From assembly GCA_934746185.1 (NCBI GenBank), contig CAKVEY010000036.1, forward strand, positions 1 through 9,794: a stretch of 9,794 nucleotides of DNA, written 5' to 3'. The first letter of the stretch is position 1; each line of letters begins with the position of its first letter. Shown here in pieces: positions 1 to 6,602 of the stretch. The position numbers and the translations under genes are program-made. The notes below the pieces were generated by a model. It had not been told where the DNA came from, ran no database searches, and saw nothing but the letters and a program-made list of their open reading frames with translations. This DNA is from an uncultured Clostridia bacterium (GTDB lineage Bacteria > Bacillota > Clostridia > Christensenellales > UBA1242).

Positions 1-8
1 GCTCTTTT

Positions 9-37
9 ATATTACCATTTTATTTTTCCTTTGTCAA
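9..37 (-). promoter_or_regulatory. Strong outgoing sigma-A promoter, rRNA/tRNA-operon-like
   Basis: On the minus strand there is a perfect -35 TTGACA (37-32), a 17-bp spacer and a -10 TAATAT (14-9), preceded by a TGG that gives an extended -10. Predicted transcription starts at about position 2 and leaves the window. Upstream of the -35 are T/A tracts at 41-47, 51-56, 62-67, 71-77 and 83-86 spaced roughly 10 bp apart, resembling an UP element or curved DNA. This combination is typical of stable RNA operons, but the transcribed unit lies outside the window. The tilS terminator lies just upstream, so this is a new transcription unit. Confidence 0.75.
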
Positions 38-113
38 CACTTTTTTTAACTTTTTTAAAAATTTTTTCGGTTTTTTTAAAAATTTTAAAATTTAGGTTAA
101 ATTTAGGTAAATA

Positions 114-145
114 TATAAAAAAATAGGGATTAAAATTCCCTATTT
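114..145 (-). terminator. Rho-independent terminator after tilS
   Basis: Directly after the tilS stop codon (147-149), the minus strand carries an inverted repeat AAATAGGGA / TCCCTATTT (arms 145-137 and 129-121) with a 7-nt loop. It runs into seven Ts (123-117). This closes the tilS transcript before the outgoing promoter. Confidence 0.85.
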
Positions 146-146
146 A

Positions 147-1484
147 TTATTTTTCTATTTTTAAAATATATGCAGATTTAGTATTTTCATCTACTTTTAC
201 TTTATTTGATACAGTATAACCTATAATTGCATAAACTTCATCTTCATAACAAAGTAGTGGAATATCGGCTCTTAATCGTTGTGGAATTTTTTTATCTATA
301 AAATAATCTTTAAGTTTTTTAGTTCCACCATTAATTTGACAGAATTTATCGCCATCTCTTCTTGTTCTAATTTCGCAACCTTGTGGAAGTTTTTCGCTAT
401 CTATCATAAAGCAGTTATCATTTAAAGCGTTTAAGTCGATTTTATTTGTTTTTCTTACTGTTAAATCTCCAAAAGATAGTAAATTAAAATTACCTAATCT
501 AAACTTCATTGTTTCTAATTTAGGTTTAGGAACTCTAACTGAAATAGTGATAAAATCGTATTCTTTATGTACAGTTATATTATTAGGCAAATTAATTTTA
601 ACGCCATTTTGTGCTTCTTTTGCCATTTCCATTATTATAGAATAATGTTTCTTTTCCATATCTTTACTAACTTTTAAGTATTCAAATTCTTTTTGAATCA
701 TTCTTACAACTAAACTGCTTGAATATAAAAAGTATGAAAGTGGAATTCTTACTAAATTTTCTTCTTCTATAATTCCGTCAAAAGACATTTGCGATTTAAT
801 AAATTCATCATCTTTATAGCAAATTTTACCAAAATCAACTAAGTTTTTATCAAGGTTTTTCCATTTCATTCTTAGTTTTGGCATAATGTTGTTTCTTAAA
901 AAGTTTCTTGAATAACTTTCGTCGTAATTTGTATCGTCTTCAACGAAAGGAATTTCATTTTCGCCAGCATATTTAGTAATTTCAAGTTTAGAAGTGTTAA
1001 GCATAGGACGAATGTAATTATCTCTAATAACGTCCATACCTTTTGCACCATTTAAACCACAACCCCTAAAAATATTAAGTAAAATAGTTTCGGCTTGGTC
1101 TTGAATATGATGACCTAAACAAATTTTATCAACAATGCCACGAGAAATTAAACTATCGAAAACACCATATCTACCTTTTCGTGCTGCTTCTTCTAAGCAT
1201 ATTTTATTTTCACTTGCAATTTTCATACTATCAATTTTAAATTTATAAAAACGAATATGATTTTCTTTGCAATAATCTTCTACAAATTTAGAATCTAACG
1301 CACTATTTTCTCTAATAGAATGGTCGATATTAATTGCTACTATCTCAATATCAAAATCATCTTTAATAGAATTTAAGTAGTGAAGTAAACTCATACTATC
1401 AACGCCACCACTACAAGCAACGCCAATAACTTCACCTTTTTTAAATAATTTGAATTTTTTAATTGTATTTAAAACACTTTGCAT
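147..1484 (-). CDS. tilS: tRNA(Ile)-lysidine synthetase
   Basis: TilS uses ATP and lysine to convert the wobble cytidine of the CAU-anticodon isoleucine tRNA to lysidine, so that it reads AUA instead of AUG. It is an essential cytosolic enzyme. The PP-loop ATPase motif SGGVDS is at residues 25-30 and a second core motif, GHHIQDQAET, at 124-133. An RNFLRNNIMPKL segment follows, then the C-terminal TilS domain (about 373-445, with KKLKDYFIDKKIPQRLR). At 445 residues it is full length for the family. The ATG is fixed by a strong AAAGGGG site six bases upstream. In many Firmicutes tilS follows spoIIE, as here. It also has its own promoter in the 76-bp gap behind spoIIE. This AT-rich genome should make heavy use of the AUA codon, which fits the need for the enzyme. 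Confidence 0.95.
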   Translation of the reverse strand: MQSVLNTIKKFKLFKKGEVIGVACSGGVDSMSLLHYLNSIKDDFDIEIVAINIDHSIRENSALDSKFVEDYCKENHIRFYKFKIDSMKIASENKICLEEAARKGRYGVFDSLISRGIVDKICLGHHIQDQAETILLNIFRGCGLNGAKGMDVIRDNYIRPMLNTSKLEITKYAGENEIPFVEDDTNYDESYSRNFLRNNIMPKLRMKWKNLDKNLVDFGKICYKDDEFIKSQMSFDGIIEEENLVRIPLSYFLYSSSLVVRMIQKEFEYLKVSKDMEKKHYSIIMEMAKEAQNGVKINLPNNITVHKEYDFITISVRVPKPKLETMKFRLGNFNLLSFGDLTVRKTNKIDLNALNDNCFMIDSEKLPQGCEIRTRRDGDKFCQINGGTKKLKDYFIDKKIPQRLRADIPLLCYEDEVYAIIGYTVSNKVKVDENTKSAYILKIEK

Positions 1485-1490
1485 ATTTTT

Positions 1491-1497
1491 CCCCTTT
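1491..1497 (-). promoter_or_regulatory. Ribosome binding site of tilS
   Basis: The minus strand reads AAAGGGG followed by six bases and the ATG at 1484. It is the most G-rich Shine-Dalgarno sequence in the window and fixes the tilS start. Confidence 0.8.
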
Positions 1498-1505
1498 CTT
1501 TTGTT

Positions 1506-1534
1506 ATTATATACTAAACACCATTTTTTTGCAA
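1506..1534 (-). promoter_or_regulatory. Sigma-A promoter of tilS
   Basis: -35 TTGCAA (1534-1529), 17-bp spacer, -10 TATAAT (1511-1506) on the minus strand. Transcription is predicted to begin near 1499, just upstream of the ribosome binding site. The gap between spoIIE and tilS shows no terminator hairpin, so tilS could be expressed both from here and by readthrough from spoIIE. A constitutive promoter makes sense for an essential gene behind a sporulation gene. Confidence 0.75.
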
Positions 1535-1560
1535 TAGGTTAATTAAAAATTTATATAAAA

Positions 1561-3849
1561 TTAATCTATAACTTCATAAATACGCAAGGCTAAACAAGTA
1601 CAATCATCTTTAATTTCGTAGTTTTTACATTCATTAATTATTTTATCGGTTATTTGTTGTGGATTAACTGACTGAATTGAAGAAATAAAATTAGTTAAAT
1701 TTTCTTCTCCATTAAAAGTTTCTAAAACGCCATCGCTAATTAAAATTATTATCTCGTTACCCGATATAACCTTTTTTGTTATAACGGGCGAAATTTCTTC
1801 TAGTATTCCAATAGGAAGACTTCCACTTTCAACAGTTTCTACATTATTATCTTTTTTAATAAATCCAATAGGAGCACCTAACTTTATAAAGTCGAATATC
1901 TCTTTATTAAAATCTATAACACAAATATCTAACGCACTGAATGTTTCTTCGCTATTTATTGTAAGTAATTTATTTACGCTATTTAAAATAATTTCATTTT
2001 CAAAACCTGCTTTATAAAAGTTTTCTATTAAATTTAAACTTACTTCGCTCGTTCGATTTGCGTTTTCGCCACTGCCCATACCATCGTTTAAAGCCATTAA
2101 CACTTTATCGTCATCTATTTTAACAAACGAATAAGTATCGCCACTAATTTCGCTATTTAATTTTGTAACAGCACTTATACCAAAAGTACAATCATATTTT
2201 GGTGCATTTTTTAAAGTAAACAAATAGAATAAATTATTCAATTCTTCAACTTTTGTAATTTTCATTTTTGTTTTAATAATTTTAGAAACAATTTTTTCTA
2301 TATCTTTTTCTACAAAATCTGTTTTTTTAATAATTAAATTTATGTTGTAATTTCCATCTTTTACAAAACTAATAACATCACTACAATATAAATGAAAGAA
2401 TTTTAATTCTTCTTTTATACTATCTTCAATTTTTGCGTCAAAGTTAAAGTTTGTTGATGTGTCGATAACCAAACTTTTTAGTAGTTTACTAACTCCACCC
2501 ATTTGTTCACCAATTAAAACTTTGCTTGTATCTTGCGAGTTTACCATAAAAGAATATTGTTTGTAACTATTAATTAATCCGTTTAAAGTGCTAAGCATAC
2601 TTGCACTTCGGTTACACCTTGATGCTAAATATGGTGGAATATCTAAAATGGTAACCTTTCCCCGTTCAAAACCTTTATCTAACATTTCGTTAAAAGCAAA
2701 CATTGTTTCGTTATTTAAAGTTCTTAAACACTTATATTTTTCTTTACAATCGCTACAAACTTTACTACAAAAATCGTTTATTAGTAGTTCTTTTGCTTCA
2801 TTAACAGGCAAATTTCCCTTAACCATATTTTTAAAGTTAATTTCCATATCTAAGAAAACTTCACTTATTTCACTAAGTCTTTTTACTATGCTTTCTTTTG
2901 TTGTATTTATAATATTTCTATATAACTGTGTTGTGTTAAATCCCCCAAATAATTCTTTAATGTTATATAAAATTTTGTTTGGAGTTAAAACAAATAATAA
3001 TGCTCCTAAAACTACGCTAAAAATTGAATACAAAGTATATGTAGAATAAACTTTTAAATATAACCCTAAAAATACATCTATTAAGCAGACGGCGATGCTT
3101 GCAAAATATTTATTATTGCTTTTAAATGTTAAACTAATTAAACTAAAAATAGCAAAAACTGCCGTTAAGTTTAAGTTATAACTATATAAAGCATTACCTA
3201 CGCCCATTAAAACTGCCAAGGCAAAAGTTACTTTTGTATCTAACGTAAAAGTTGAGATTAAAATTATAAACACTGCAAAAGTTTTGATTAATTCAAAATT
3301 TATAAAATTAATACTACTTAACCCGATTGATAAACTTATTAAAAATACCGAACCAGAAATTATTTCGTTAATTGAAAAAACTGATTGATAACCTTTAACA
3401 AAACTACTAGAAAAAAATATGTTATAACAAACAAGTAAAATTAGCATTACAAGCACACTTATTATAGAATTAACTAAGTTTTCTGGTGTAGTAAAACTAT
3501 AATATAAATATGCTACTTGACTAAGTAACGCATAAAGAAGATAAATATATCTATTAATAGGCTTTTTTATTTTTTTATGTAAGTAGTAAAAAAATATTAA
3601 TACTAAAACTGTAACTAAACTAGAAATGACTAAACCTAATGAAAAAGGATTTAAAAGTAAATTAACAAATACATAAAAACCACTACAAATAAAAATGTTT
3701 TGATTACACCAAACTAAACTAAACAAAAACGCTACTAAAAACGGACTAATACTAAAATTTATTTGACCAAAACCCAAAATAAAAAATAATAATAATAAAA
3801 ATAAATATTTAAAAACTATTTTATATTTTTCAACTTTTAATTTTTCCAT
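1561..3849 (-). CDS. spoIIE: Stage II sporulation protein E, membrane PP2C-type serine phosphatase
   Basis: SpoIIE sits at the polar septum, interacts with division proteins, and dephosphorylates SpoIIAA to release sigma-F in the forespore. The 762 residues show the family's three parts. Residues about 10-295 are a run of hydrophobic helices, roughly ten membrane segments. The middle regulatory region contains a cysteine cluster (CSKVCSDCKEKYKC, around 360-375), as in homologues. The C-terminal phosphatase domain has SGDTYS (569-574), NDGMGSG with metal-binding Asp589, ISDG (704-707) and a closing DD pair (748-749). The metal-binding acidic residues are therefore present. Length is slightly below the 827 residues of the Bacillus subtilis protein. 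The ATG follows GAGG by seven Ts. That site lies inside a hairpin (3855-3893). An open frame on the opposite strand at 2588-3049 is a shadow. Confidence 0.95.
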   Translation of the reverse strand: MEKLKVEKYKIVFKYLFLLLLFFILGFGQINFSISPFLVAFLFSLVWCNQNIFICSGFYVFVNLLLNPFSLGLVISSLVTVLVLIFFYYLHKKIKKPINRYIYLLYALLSQVAYLYYSFTTPENLVNSIISVLVMLILLVCYNIFFSSSFVKGYQSVFSINEIISGSVFLISLSIGLSSINFINFELIKTFAVFIILISTFTLDTKVTFALAVLMGVGNALYSYNLNLTAVFAIFSLISLTFKSNNKYFASIAVCLIDVFLGLYLKVYSTYTLYSIFSVVLGALLFVLTPNKILYNIKELFGGFNTTQLYRNIINTTKESIVKRLSEISEVFLDMEINFKNMVKGNLPVNEAKELLINDFCSKVCSDCKEKYKCLRTLNNETMFAFNEMLDKGFERGKVTILDIPPYLASRCNRSASMLSTLNGLINSYKQYSFMVNSQDTSKVLIGEQMGGVSKLLKSLVIDTSTNFNFDAKIEDSIKEELKFFHLYCSDVISFVKDGNYNINLIIKKTDFVEKDIEKIVSKIIKTKMKITKVEELNNLFYLFTLKNAPKYDCTFGISAVTKLNSEISGDTYSFVKIDDDKVLMALNDGMGSGENANRTSEVSLNLIENFYKAGFENEIILNSVNKLLTINSEETFSALDICVIDFNKEIFDFIKLGAPIGFIKKDNNVETVESGSLPIGILEEISPVITKKVISGNEIIILISDGVLETFNGEENLTNFISSIQSVNPQQITDKIINECKNYEIKDDCTCLALRIYEVID

Positions 3850-3854
3850 AAAAA

Positions 3855-3893
3855 AACCTCAAATAAATTATAACTTTTAATTTATTTAAGGTT
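3855..3893 (-). terminator. Hairpin with T-tract ending at the spoIIE start, containing its ribosome binding site
   Basis: On the minus strand, arms of 16 bp (3893-3878 and 3870-3855, one G-U pair) enclose a 7-nt loop. The arms begin AACCUUAAAU and end AUUUGAGGUU. The 3' arm continues into five more Ts (3854-3850) and then the spoIIE ATG. It has the form of a Rho-independent terminator for the glycosyltransferase-acyltransferase operon, although the stem is mostly A-U. The spoIIE ribosome binding site GAGG (3860-3857) is paired in the 3' arm, so readthrough RNA from upstream would hide it. Confidence 0.6.
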
Positions 3894-3912
3894 GTTTAAA
3901 AATAATTACGAA
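3867..3912 (-). promoter_or_regulatory. Candidate spoIIE promoter with possible Spo0A box
   Basis: A perfect -10 TATAAT (3872-3867) lies within the hairpin before spoIIE. No good -35 exists at 17 bp; the best matches sit about 20-22 bp upstream (for example TTTAAA, 3900-3895). This resembles the 21-bp spacing known for the Spo0A-activated B. subtilis spoIIE and spoIIG promoters. TTACGAA on the plus strand (3906-3912) matches the 0A box TGNCGAA at six of seven positions. Predicted transcription would start near 3860, at the ribosome binding site itself. Assigning Spo0A control is inference. Confidence 0.4.
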
Positions 3913-4773
3913 TTATATTTCTTCTTGTCTTATTTTTTGTTTTTTCTCTTTTTCTAATCTTTTGTAATTTATATAAACATAACTATTAGTTTTTTCAAAT
4001 TCTTCTTGCATTTTTTTATAAGTTAAATTACTAATTCTTTCTTCTTCAACTTTTATACTATTATTTTTATCTACATATATAGGTTCTAAAATATTTACAT
4101 TAATGAAAGGCTTTTCTCTTCCAAAAAAACGATATAACCAATTAGGCTTTCTAAAACTTATAACAATAGGAACAACTGGCACATCATTTTTTACGCTAAA
4201 TCTAAACGCTCCACTTTTAAAAGGTCTTATTTTAGCAAAATATGGCCATAACGAACCTTCGGGATAAACTAACAAAGTTTTACCTTTTGTTAGTTCGTTA
4301 TCTATGCTAGTTATAAATTTTTTATATGCTCGTAAATTATTAGGAATAGGCACGGCACGAAGCGACCTAATTAAACCTTTAACAACTGGAATTTGAAAAC
4401 TATCTTTTTCGGCAATAATGTAAGGACGAACAAAAGGTAAAGTGTAAACGCTTAGAATTGCGCAATCCATTACAAAACAGTGATTTGAAACAAAAACTGC
4501 ATTTTTTACTTTTCTTAAATTTCTTTTTCCCCTAACCTTTGGCATATAAAATAGCCAAAGAATAGGAAATAAAATTATAAAAACTAAAACATAAACTATA
4601 TATGAAAAAAACTTAAATAAAATCCCTTTTTTAATAAACTTATAATTTTCATCAACTTTATCTTTTAAAATTGTAGGATTATTAACTAAATTTTTACTTG
4701 TTTCATTTACATCTAAATTATCACTATTTAATAAACTACAAACTTCTTCATAACTTATTAAATTATTATCCAT
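3913..4773 (-). CDS. PlsC-type 1-acyl-glycerol-3-phosphate acyltransferase family protein
   Basis: A membrane-associated acyltransferase of the lysophosphatidate acyltransferase superfamily, which moves acyl groups onto glycerophospholipids or related acceptors. The catalytic HX4D motif is NHCFVMD (His98, Asp103). The acceptor-binding YPEGSLW motif (Glu172 in PEG, 171-173) follows, then FKSGAFRFS. A membrane segment covers about residues 53-77, preceded by an unusual hydrophilic N-terminal extension of about 50 residues. The C-terminus is a charged tail. The ATG overlaps the last 8 bases of the upstream glycosyltransferase, so the two are translationally coupled. It could be the housekeeping PlsC or a paralogue acting on a glycolipid made with its partner; the sequence alone does not decide. 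Confidence 0.85.
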   Translation of the reverse strand: MDNNLISYEEVCSLLNSDNLDVNETSKNLVNNPTILKDKVDENYKFIKKGILFKFFSYIVYVLVFIILFPILWLFYMPKVRGKRNLRKVKNAVFVSNHCFVMDCAILSVYTLPFVRPYIIAEKDSFQIPVVKGLIRSLRAVPIPNNLRAYKKFITSIDNELTKGKTLLVYPEGSLWPYFAKIRPFKSGAFRFSVKNDVPVVPIVISFRKPNWLYRFFGREKPFINVNILEPIYVDKNNSIKVEEERISNLTYKKMQEEFEKTNSYVYINYKRLEKEKKQKIRQEEI

Positions 4774-6091
4774 TGTTTACTCCTATGGTTACATTTTCTT
4801 CATCATTAACTAATTCGTCAATACTTAAAATTTCATCTGCTCTTTCAATTTTTTTCCAGCCTATATTTTTAGAAAATAATGCAACAACTGCTTGATAAAT
4901 AAATAAATTTATAAAAAATGGATTTAAAGCAACTGTAATTAACATAAGTTTTTTACTTACAAAAATTCTATCCCTTTCGGCAATGAATTGTAAAACCGTA
5001 TATAAACTTAAAGACAAATAATAAACTGTTAAAAATTTAAGTAATGTTAATAACGAAGTTTCTAAAATTTCAATATCCTTTGTTATTATTGCTAAAATAG
5101 CAACAACAATTAAAGATAAACTATAAAGCAATAATGTAATAATAGCAACCACATTTGGAATTAAAGAAAGTTTACATTCTAAAATTCCTAATTTGTTACT
5201 ATTTTTACTTTTAAATGTTTTTTTAGTTTCTTTATTTAATTTTTTATTTACATCAAAATATCCTCTACACCATCTTATACGCTGTTTGTTTACTGTGCTT
5301 AATTTTATAGGCTGTTCAACATAAACTTCTGTTGTTTCTACATAACCAACCTTATATTTATTTAATGTAATAAAATTAGTTAATTCATAATCTTCTGTTA
5401 AACTAGTAAACGGAAAACCTTTAAAGTTATCTATAATTTTAGATGATATATATAAACCTGTCCCACTAATTAACATTGTGTTAAAAAGTCTGGTTTTTGC
5501 TTTGTTTTGAAATGTATTAACATTACAGAATAAAAGCGATGAGCAACAACTTACCCAGTTATAATCTAAATTTGTTACATTTTTGTAACTCATTCCAACA
5601 TCAATACCAGCAAAATATGCTTTATTCATTTCTTCTAAATAATTAGGGGCAATGGTGTTATCTGCGTCTATTATAAAAAAAGCATCATAACTTAGTTTTT
5701 TTGAATAAATATTTTTAATAACTTCGTCTAAGGCATAACCTTTTGTTTGTTTATTTTCTAAATCTTTTCTAACAAAATAATTATAGCCATAATTTTGTGT
5801 AATTCTATTAGTTAAATCGCTTTCGCTTTCTGTAATAACATAAACATCAAAAAAGTTTTTATCGTAAGTTTGTTTTTTTATACTTTTTAATAAATTTTCT
5901 ATAACCGAACTTTCTTCTCTTGCTGGAACTAATATTGCATATTTTCCTTTTTGATTAGTCTTTTTATATCTTTTACCTTTTTTAAATCCTAAAACTATGT
6001 AAATTAATCTATACGAAAAAAGCACTAAACTTACTATAATTAAAATCATAGCAATTTGGTTTATTAAGTTAAGAATATTAGTTAAATCCAT
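4766..6091 (-). CDS. Membrane-anchored family 2 glycosyltransferase (processive-type motifs)
   Basis: A GT2-family enzyme of the GT-A fold, probably adding sugars to a lipid or building a polysaccharide at the cytoplasmic membrane. One membrane helix (about 13-35) precedes the catalytic domain. That domain starts at YAILVPAREE (51-60), carries the nucleotide-sugar and metal site DAD (142-144), the acceptor-site TED (232-234) and the QRIRW motif (270-274) typical of cellulose-, chitin- or hyaluronan-synthase-like members. Several C-terminal membrane helices (about 310-410) follow. A consensus promoter and an AAAGGG site lie upstream, the latter rather far (13 bases) from the ATG. It overlaps the acyltransferase gene and forms a two-gene operon. 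The sugar donor and acceptor cannot be read from the sequence. Confidence 0.85.
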   Translation of the reverse strand: MDLTNILNLINQIAMILIIVSLVLFSYRLIYIVLGFKKGKRYKKTNQKGKYAILVPAREESSVIENLLKSIKKQTYDKNFFDVYVITESESDLTNRITQNYGYNYFVRKDLENKQTKGYALDEVIKNIYSKKLSYDAFFIIDADNTIAPNYLEEMNKAYFAGIDVGMSYKNVTNLDYNWVSCCSSLLFCNVNTFQNKAKTRLFNTMLISGTGLYISSKIIDNFKGFPFTSLTEDYELTNFITLNKYKVGYVETTEVYVEQPIKLSTVNKQRIRWCRGYFDVNKKLNKETKKTFKSKNSNKLGILECKLSLIPNVVAIITLLLYSLSLIVVAILAIITKDIEILETSLLTLLKFLTVYYLSLSLYTVLQFIAERDRIFVSKKLMLITVALNPFFINLFIYQAVVALFSKNIGWKKIERADEILSIDELVNDEENVTIGVNNG

Positions 6092-6104
6092 TAAACTTAT
6101 TGTT

Positions 6105-6110
6105 CCCTTT
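6105..6110 (-). promoter_or_regulatory. Ribosome binding site of the glycosyltransferase, long spacing
   Basis: AAAGGG on the minus strand is separated from the ATG (6091) by 13 bases, longer than the usual 5-9. No other purine-rich site or in-frame start lies closer, so the ATG at 6091 is retained. Confidence 0.5.
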
Positions 6111-6128
6111 TGTGTGCGTTTTAATCAA

Positions 6129-6157
6129 ATTATATAATGAATAGAAAAATTTGTCAA
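6129..6157 (-). promoter_or_regulatory. Consensus sigma-A promoter of the glycosyltransferase-acyltransferase operon
   Basis: Perfect TTGACA (6157-6152), 17-bp spacer, perfect TATAAT (6134-6129). Transcription is predicted to start near 6122, giving a 5' leader of about 30 bases that contains the AAAGGG site. Confidence 0.85.
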
Positions 6158-6221
6158 ATTAAAAAGAAAAATAATATATATTGTAAAAAATAAAATTTTA
6201 TTAATTTATTTAATTTTAAAC

Positions 6222-6249
6222 AAAAAAAGAAGATATATATATCTTCTTT
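6222..6249 (-). terminator. Terminator after tRNA-Met
   Basis: A perfect 24-bp palindrome, AAAGAAGATATA / TATATCTTCTTT (6249-6226), begins two bases after the encoded CCA of tRNA-Met. On the minus strand it ends in seven Ts (6228-6222). It closes the tRNA transcript. Confidence 0.8.
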
Positions 6250-6250
6250 C

Positions 6251-6327
6251 TGGTAGCGGCGGAGAGATTCGAACTTTCGACCTTCCGGGTATGAACCGGA
6301 CGCTATAACCAACTAAGCTACGCCGCC
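6251..6327 (-). tRNA. Elongator tRNA-Met (anticodon CAU)
   Basis: A complete 77-nt cloverleaf including the encoded CCA. The acceptor arm is GGCGGCG paired with CGCCGCU, with a G1-U72 wobble and A73. The anticodon CAU is at 6293-6291 in loop UUCAUAC, and the T-loop is UUCGAAU. The overall sequence closely follows the B. subtilis elongator tRNA-Met as I recall it, including the GGCGG start and CCGCUACCA end. It lacks the C1-A72 feature of an initiator. The T-stem GAAAG / CUCUC has an A51-C63 mismatch. The gene lies five bases beyond the T-run of a terminator-like hairpin. Confidence 0.92.
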
Positions 6328-6332
6328 AAATT

Positions 6333-6354
6333 AAAAAAGCAACTTTTAAGTTGC
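6333..6354 (-). terminator. Terminator-like hairpin between the two methionine tRNAs
   Basis: On the minus strand GCAACTT-AA-AAGTTGC (6354-6339) forms a short stem followed by six Ts (6338-6333). It begins six bases after the end of tRNA-fMet. No promoter fits between it and tRNA-Met, so it must be leaky or act as a processing hairpin. Confidence 0.6.
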
Positions 6355-6360
6355 CTTTAT

Positions 6361-6438
6361 TGGTTGCGGGGACGGGATTCGAACCTCGTGACCTTCGGGT
6401 TATGAGCCCGACGAGCTGCCTAGCTGCTCCACCCCGCG
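6361..6438 (-). tRNA. Initiator tRNA-fMet (anticodon CAU)
   Basis: Start CGCGGGG and end CCCCGCA-A-CCA give the unpaired C1-A72 that marks bacterial initiator tRNA. The anticodon stem carries the three G-C pairs (GGG/CCC) that direct it to the ribosomal P site. The anticodon CAU is at 6404-6402. CCA is encoded. The gene is 78 nt, one longer than usual: the 5' strand of the T-stem reads ACGAGG against CCCGU, leaving an extra A (6386) bulged. It has its own promoter with a predicted start about five bases upstream. Confidence 0.92.
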
Positions 6439-6449
6439 ACAACATTATT

Positions 6450-6478
6450 ATTATATGTAAAAAAAATAAAAAAGTCAA
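6450..6478 (-). promoter_or_regulatory. Sigma-A promoter of the tRNA-fMet/tRNA-Met unit
   Basis: -35 TTGACT (6478-6473), 17-bp spacer of almost pure T/A, -10 TATAAT (6455-6450). The predicted start near 6443 lies about five bases before the mature 5' end of tRNA-fMet. Confidence 0.8.
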
Positions 6479-6538
6479 TAGTTTTAATAAAAAAAGTATA
6501 ATTTTTTATAAAATACAATTTTAAACCTAATTTTTTAT

Positions 6539-6596
6539 AAAAAAATACAACTCGTCAAACAAAACTGATGCTTTGTTTGGGGTTACCGAGTTGTAT
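6539..6596 (-). ncRNA. Candidate small RNA of about 57 nt, own promoter and terminator
   Basis: The predicted transcript starts at 6596, exactly at the first base of a 10-bp stem AUACAACUCG / CGAGUUGUAU (6596-6587 with 6554-6545). Inside is a second 8-bp stem CAAACAAA / UUUGUUUG (6579-6572 with 6563-6556), extended by one G-U pair, with apical loop CAUCAG. The two stems are separated by an asymmetric internal loop: GUAACCC on the 5' side and a single A on the 3' side. The outer stem runs into seven Us (6545-6539). No start codon is evident in it. I do not recognise the family. It might also end the transcript of the upstream 79-residue gene, but the consensus promoter placed directly before it argues for an independent RNA. 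Confidence 0.65.
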
Positions 6597-6602
6597 TCAA
6601 TT

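Noticed and set aside
2588..3049. Plus-strand open frame of 153 codons
   Set aside because: It lies wholly inside spoIIE on the opposite strand, has no ribosome binding site and shows a low-complexity Leu/Ser/Phe composition.
4698..4895. Plus-strand open frame of 65 codons
   Set aside because: It is a shadow across the junction of the acyltransferase and glycosyltransferase genes.
6206..6478. Minus-strand open frame of 90 codons
   Set aside because: It runs through both tRNA genes and their terminators; the apparent protein is translated tRNA sequence.
6545..6596. Integron attC-like recombination site
   Set aside because: The hairpin has imperfect symmetry, but the ends do not fit the GTTRRRY / RYYYAAC core, and a promoter and T-tract explain it better.
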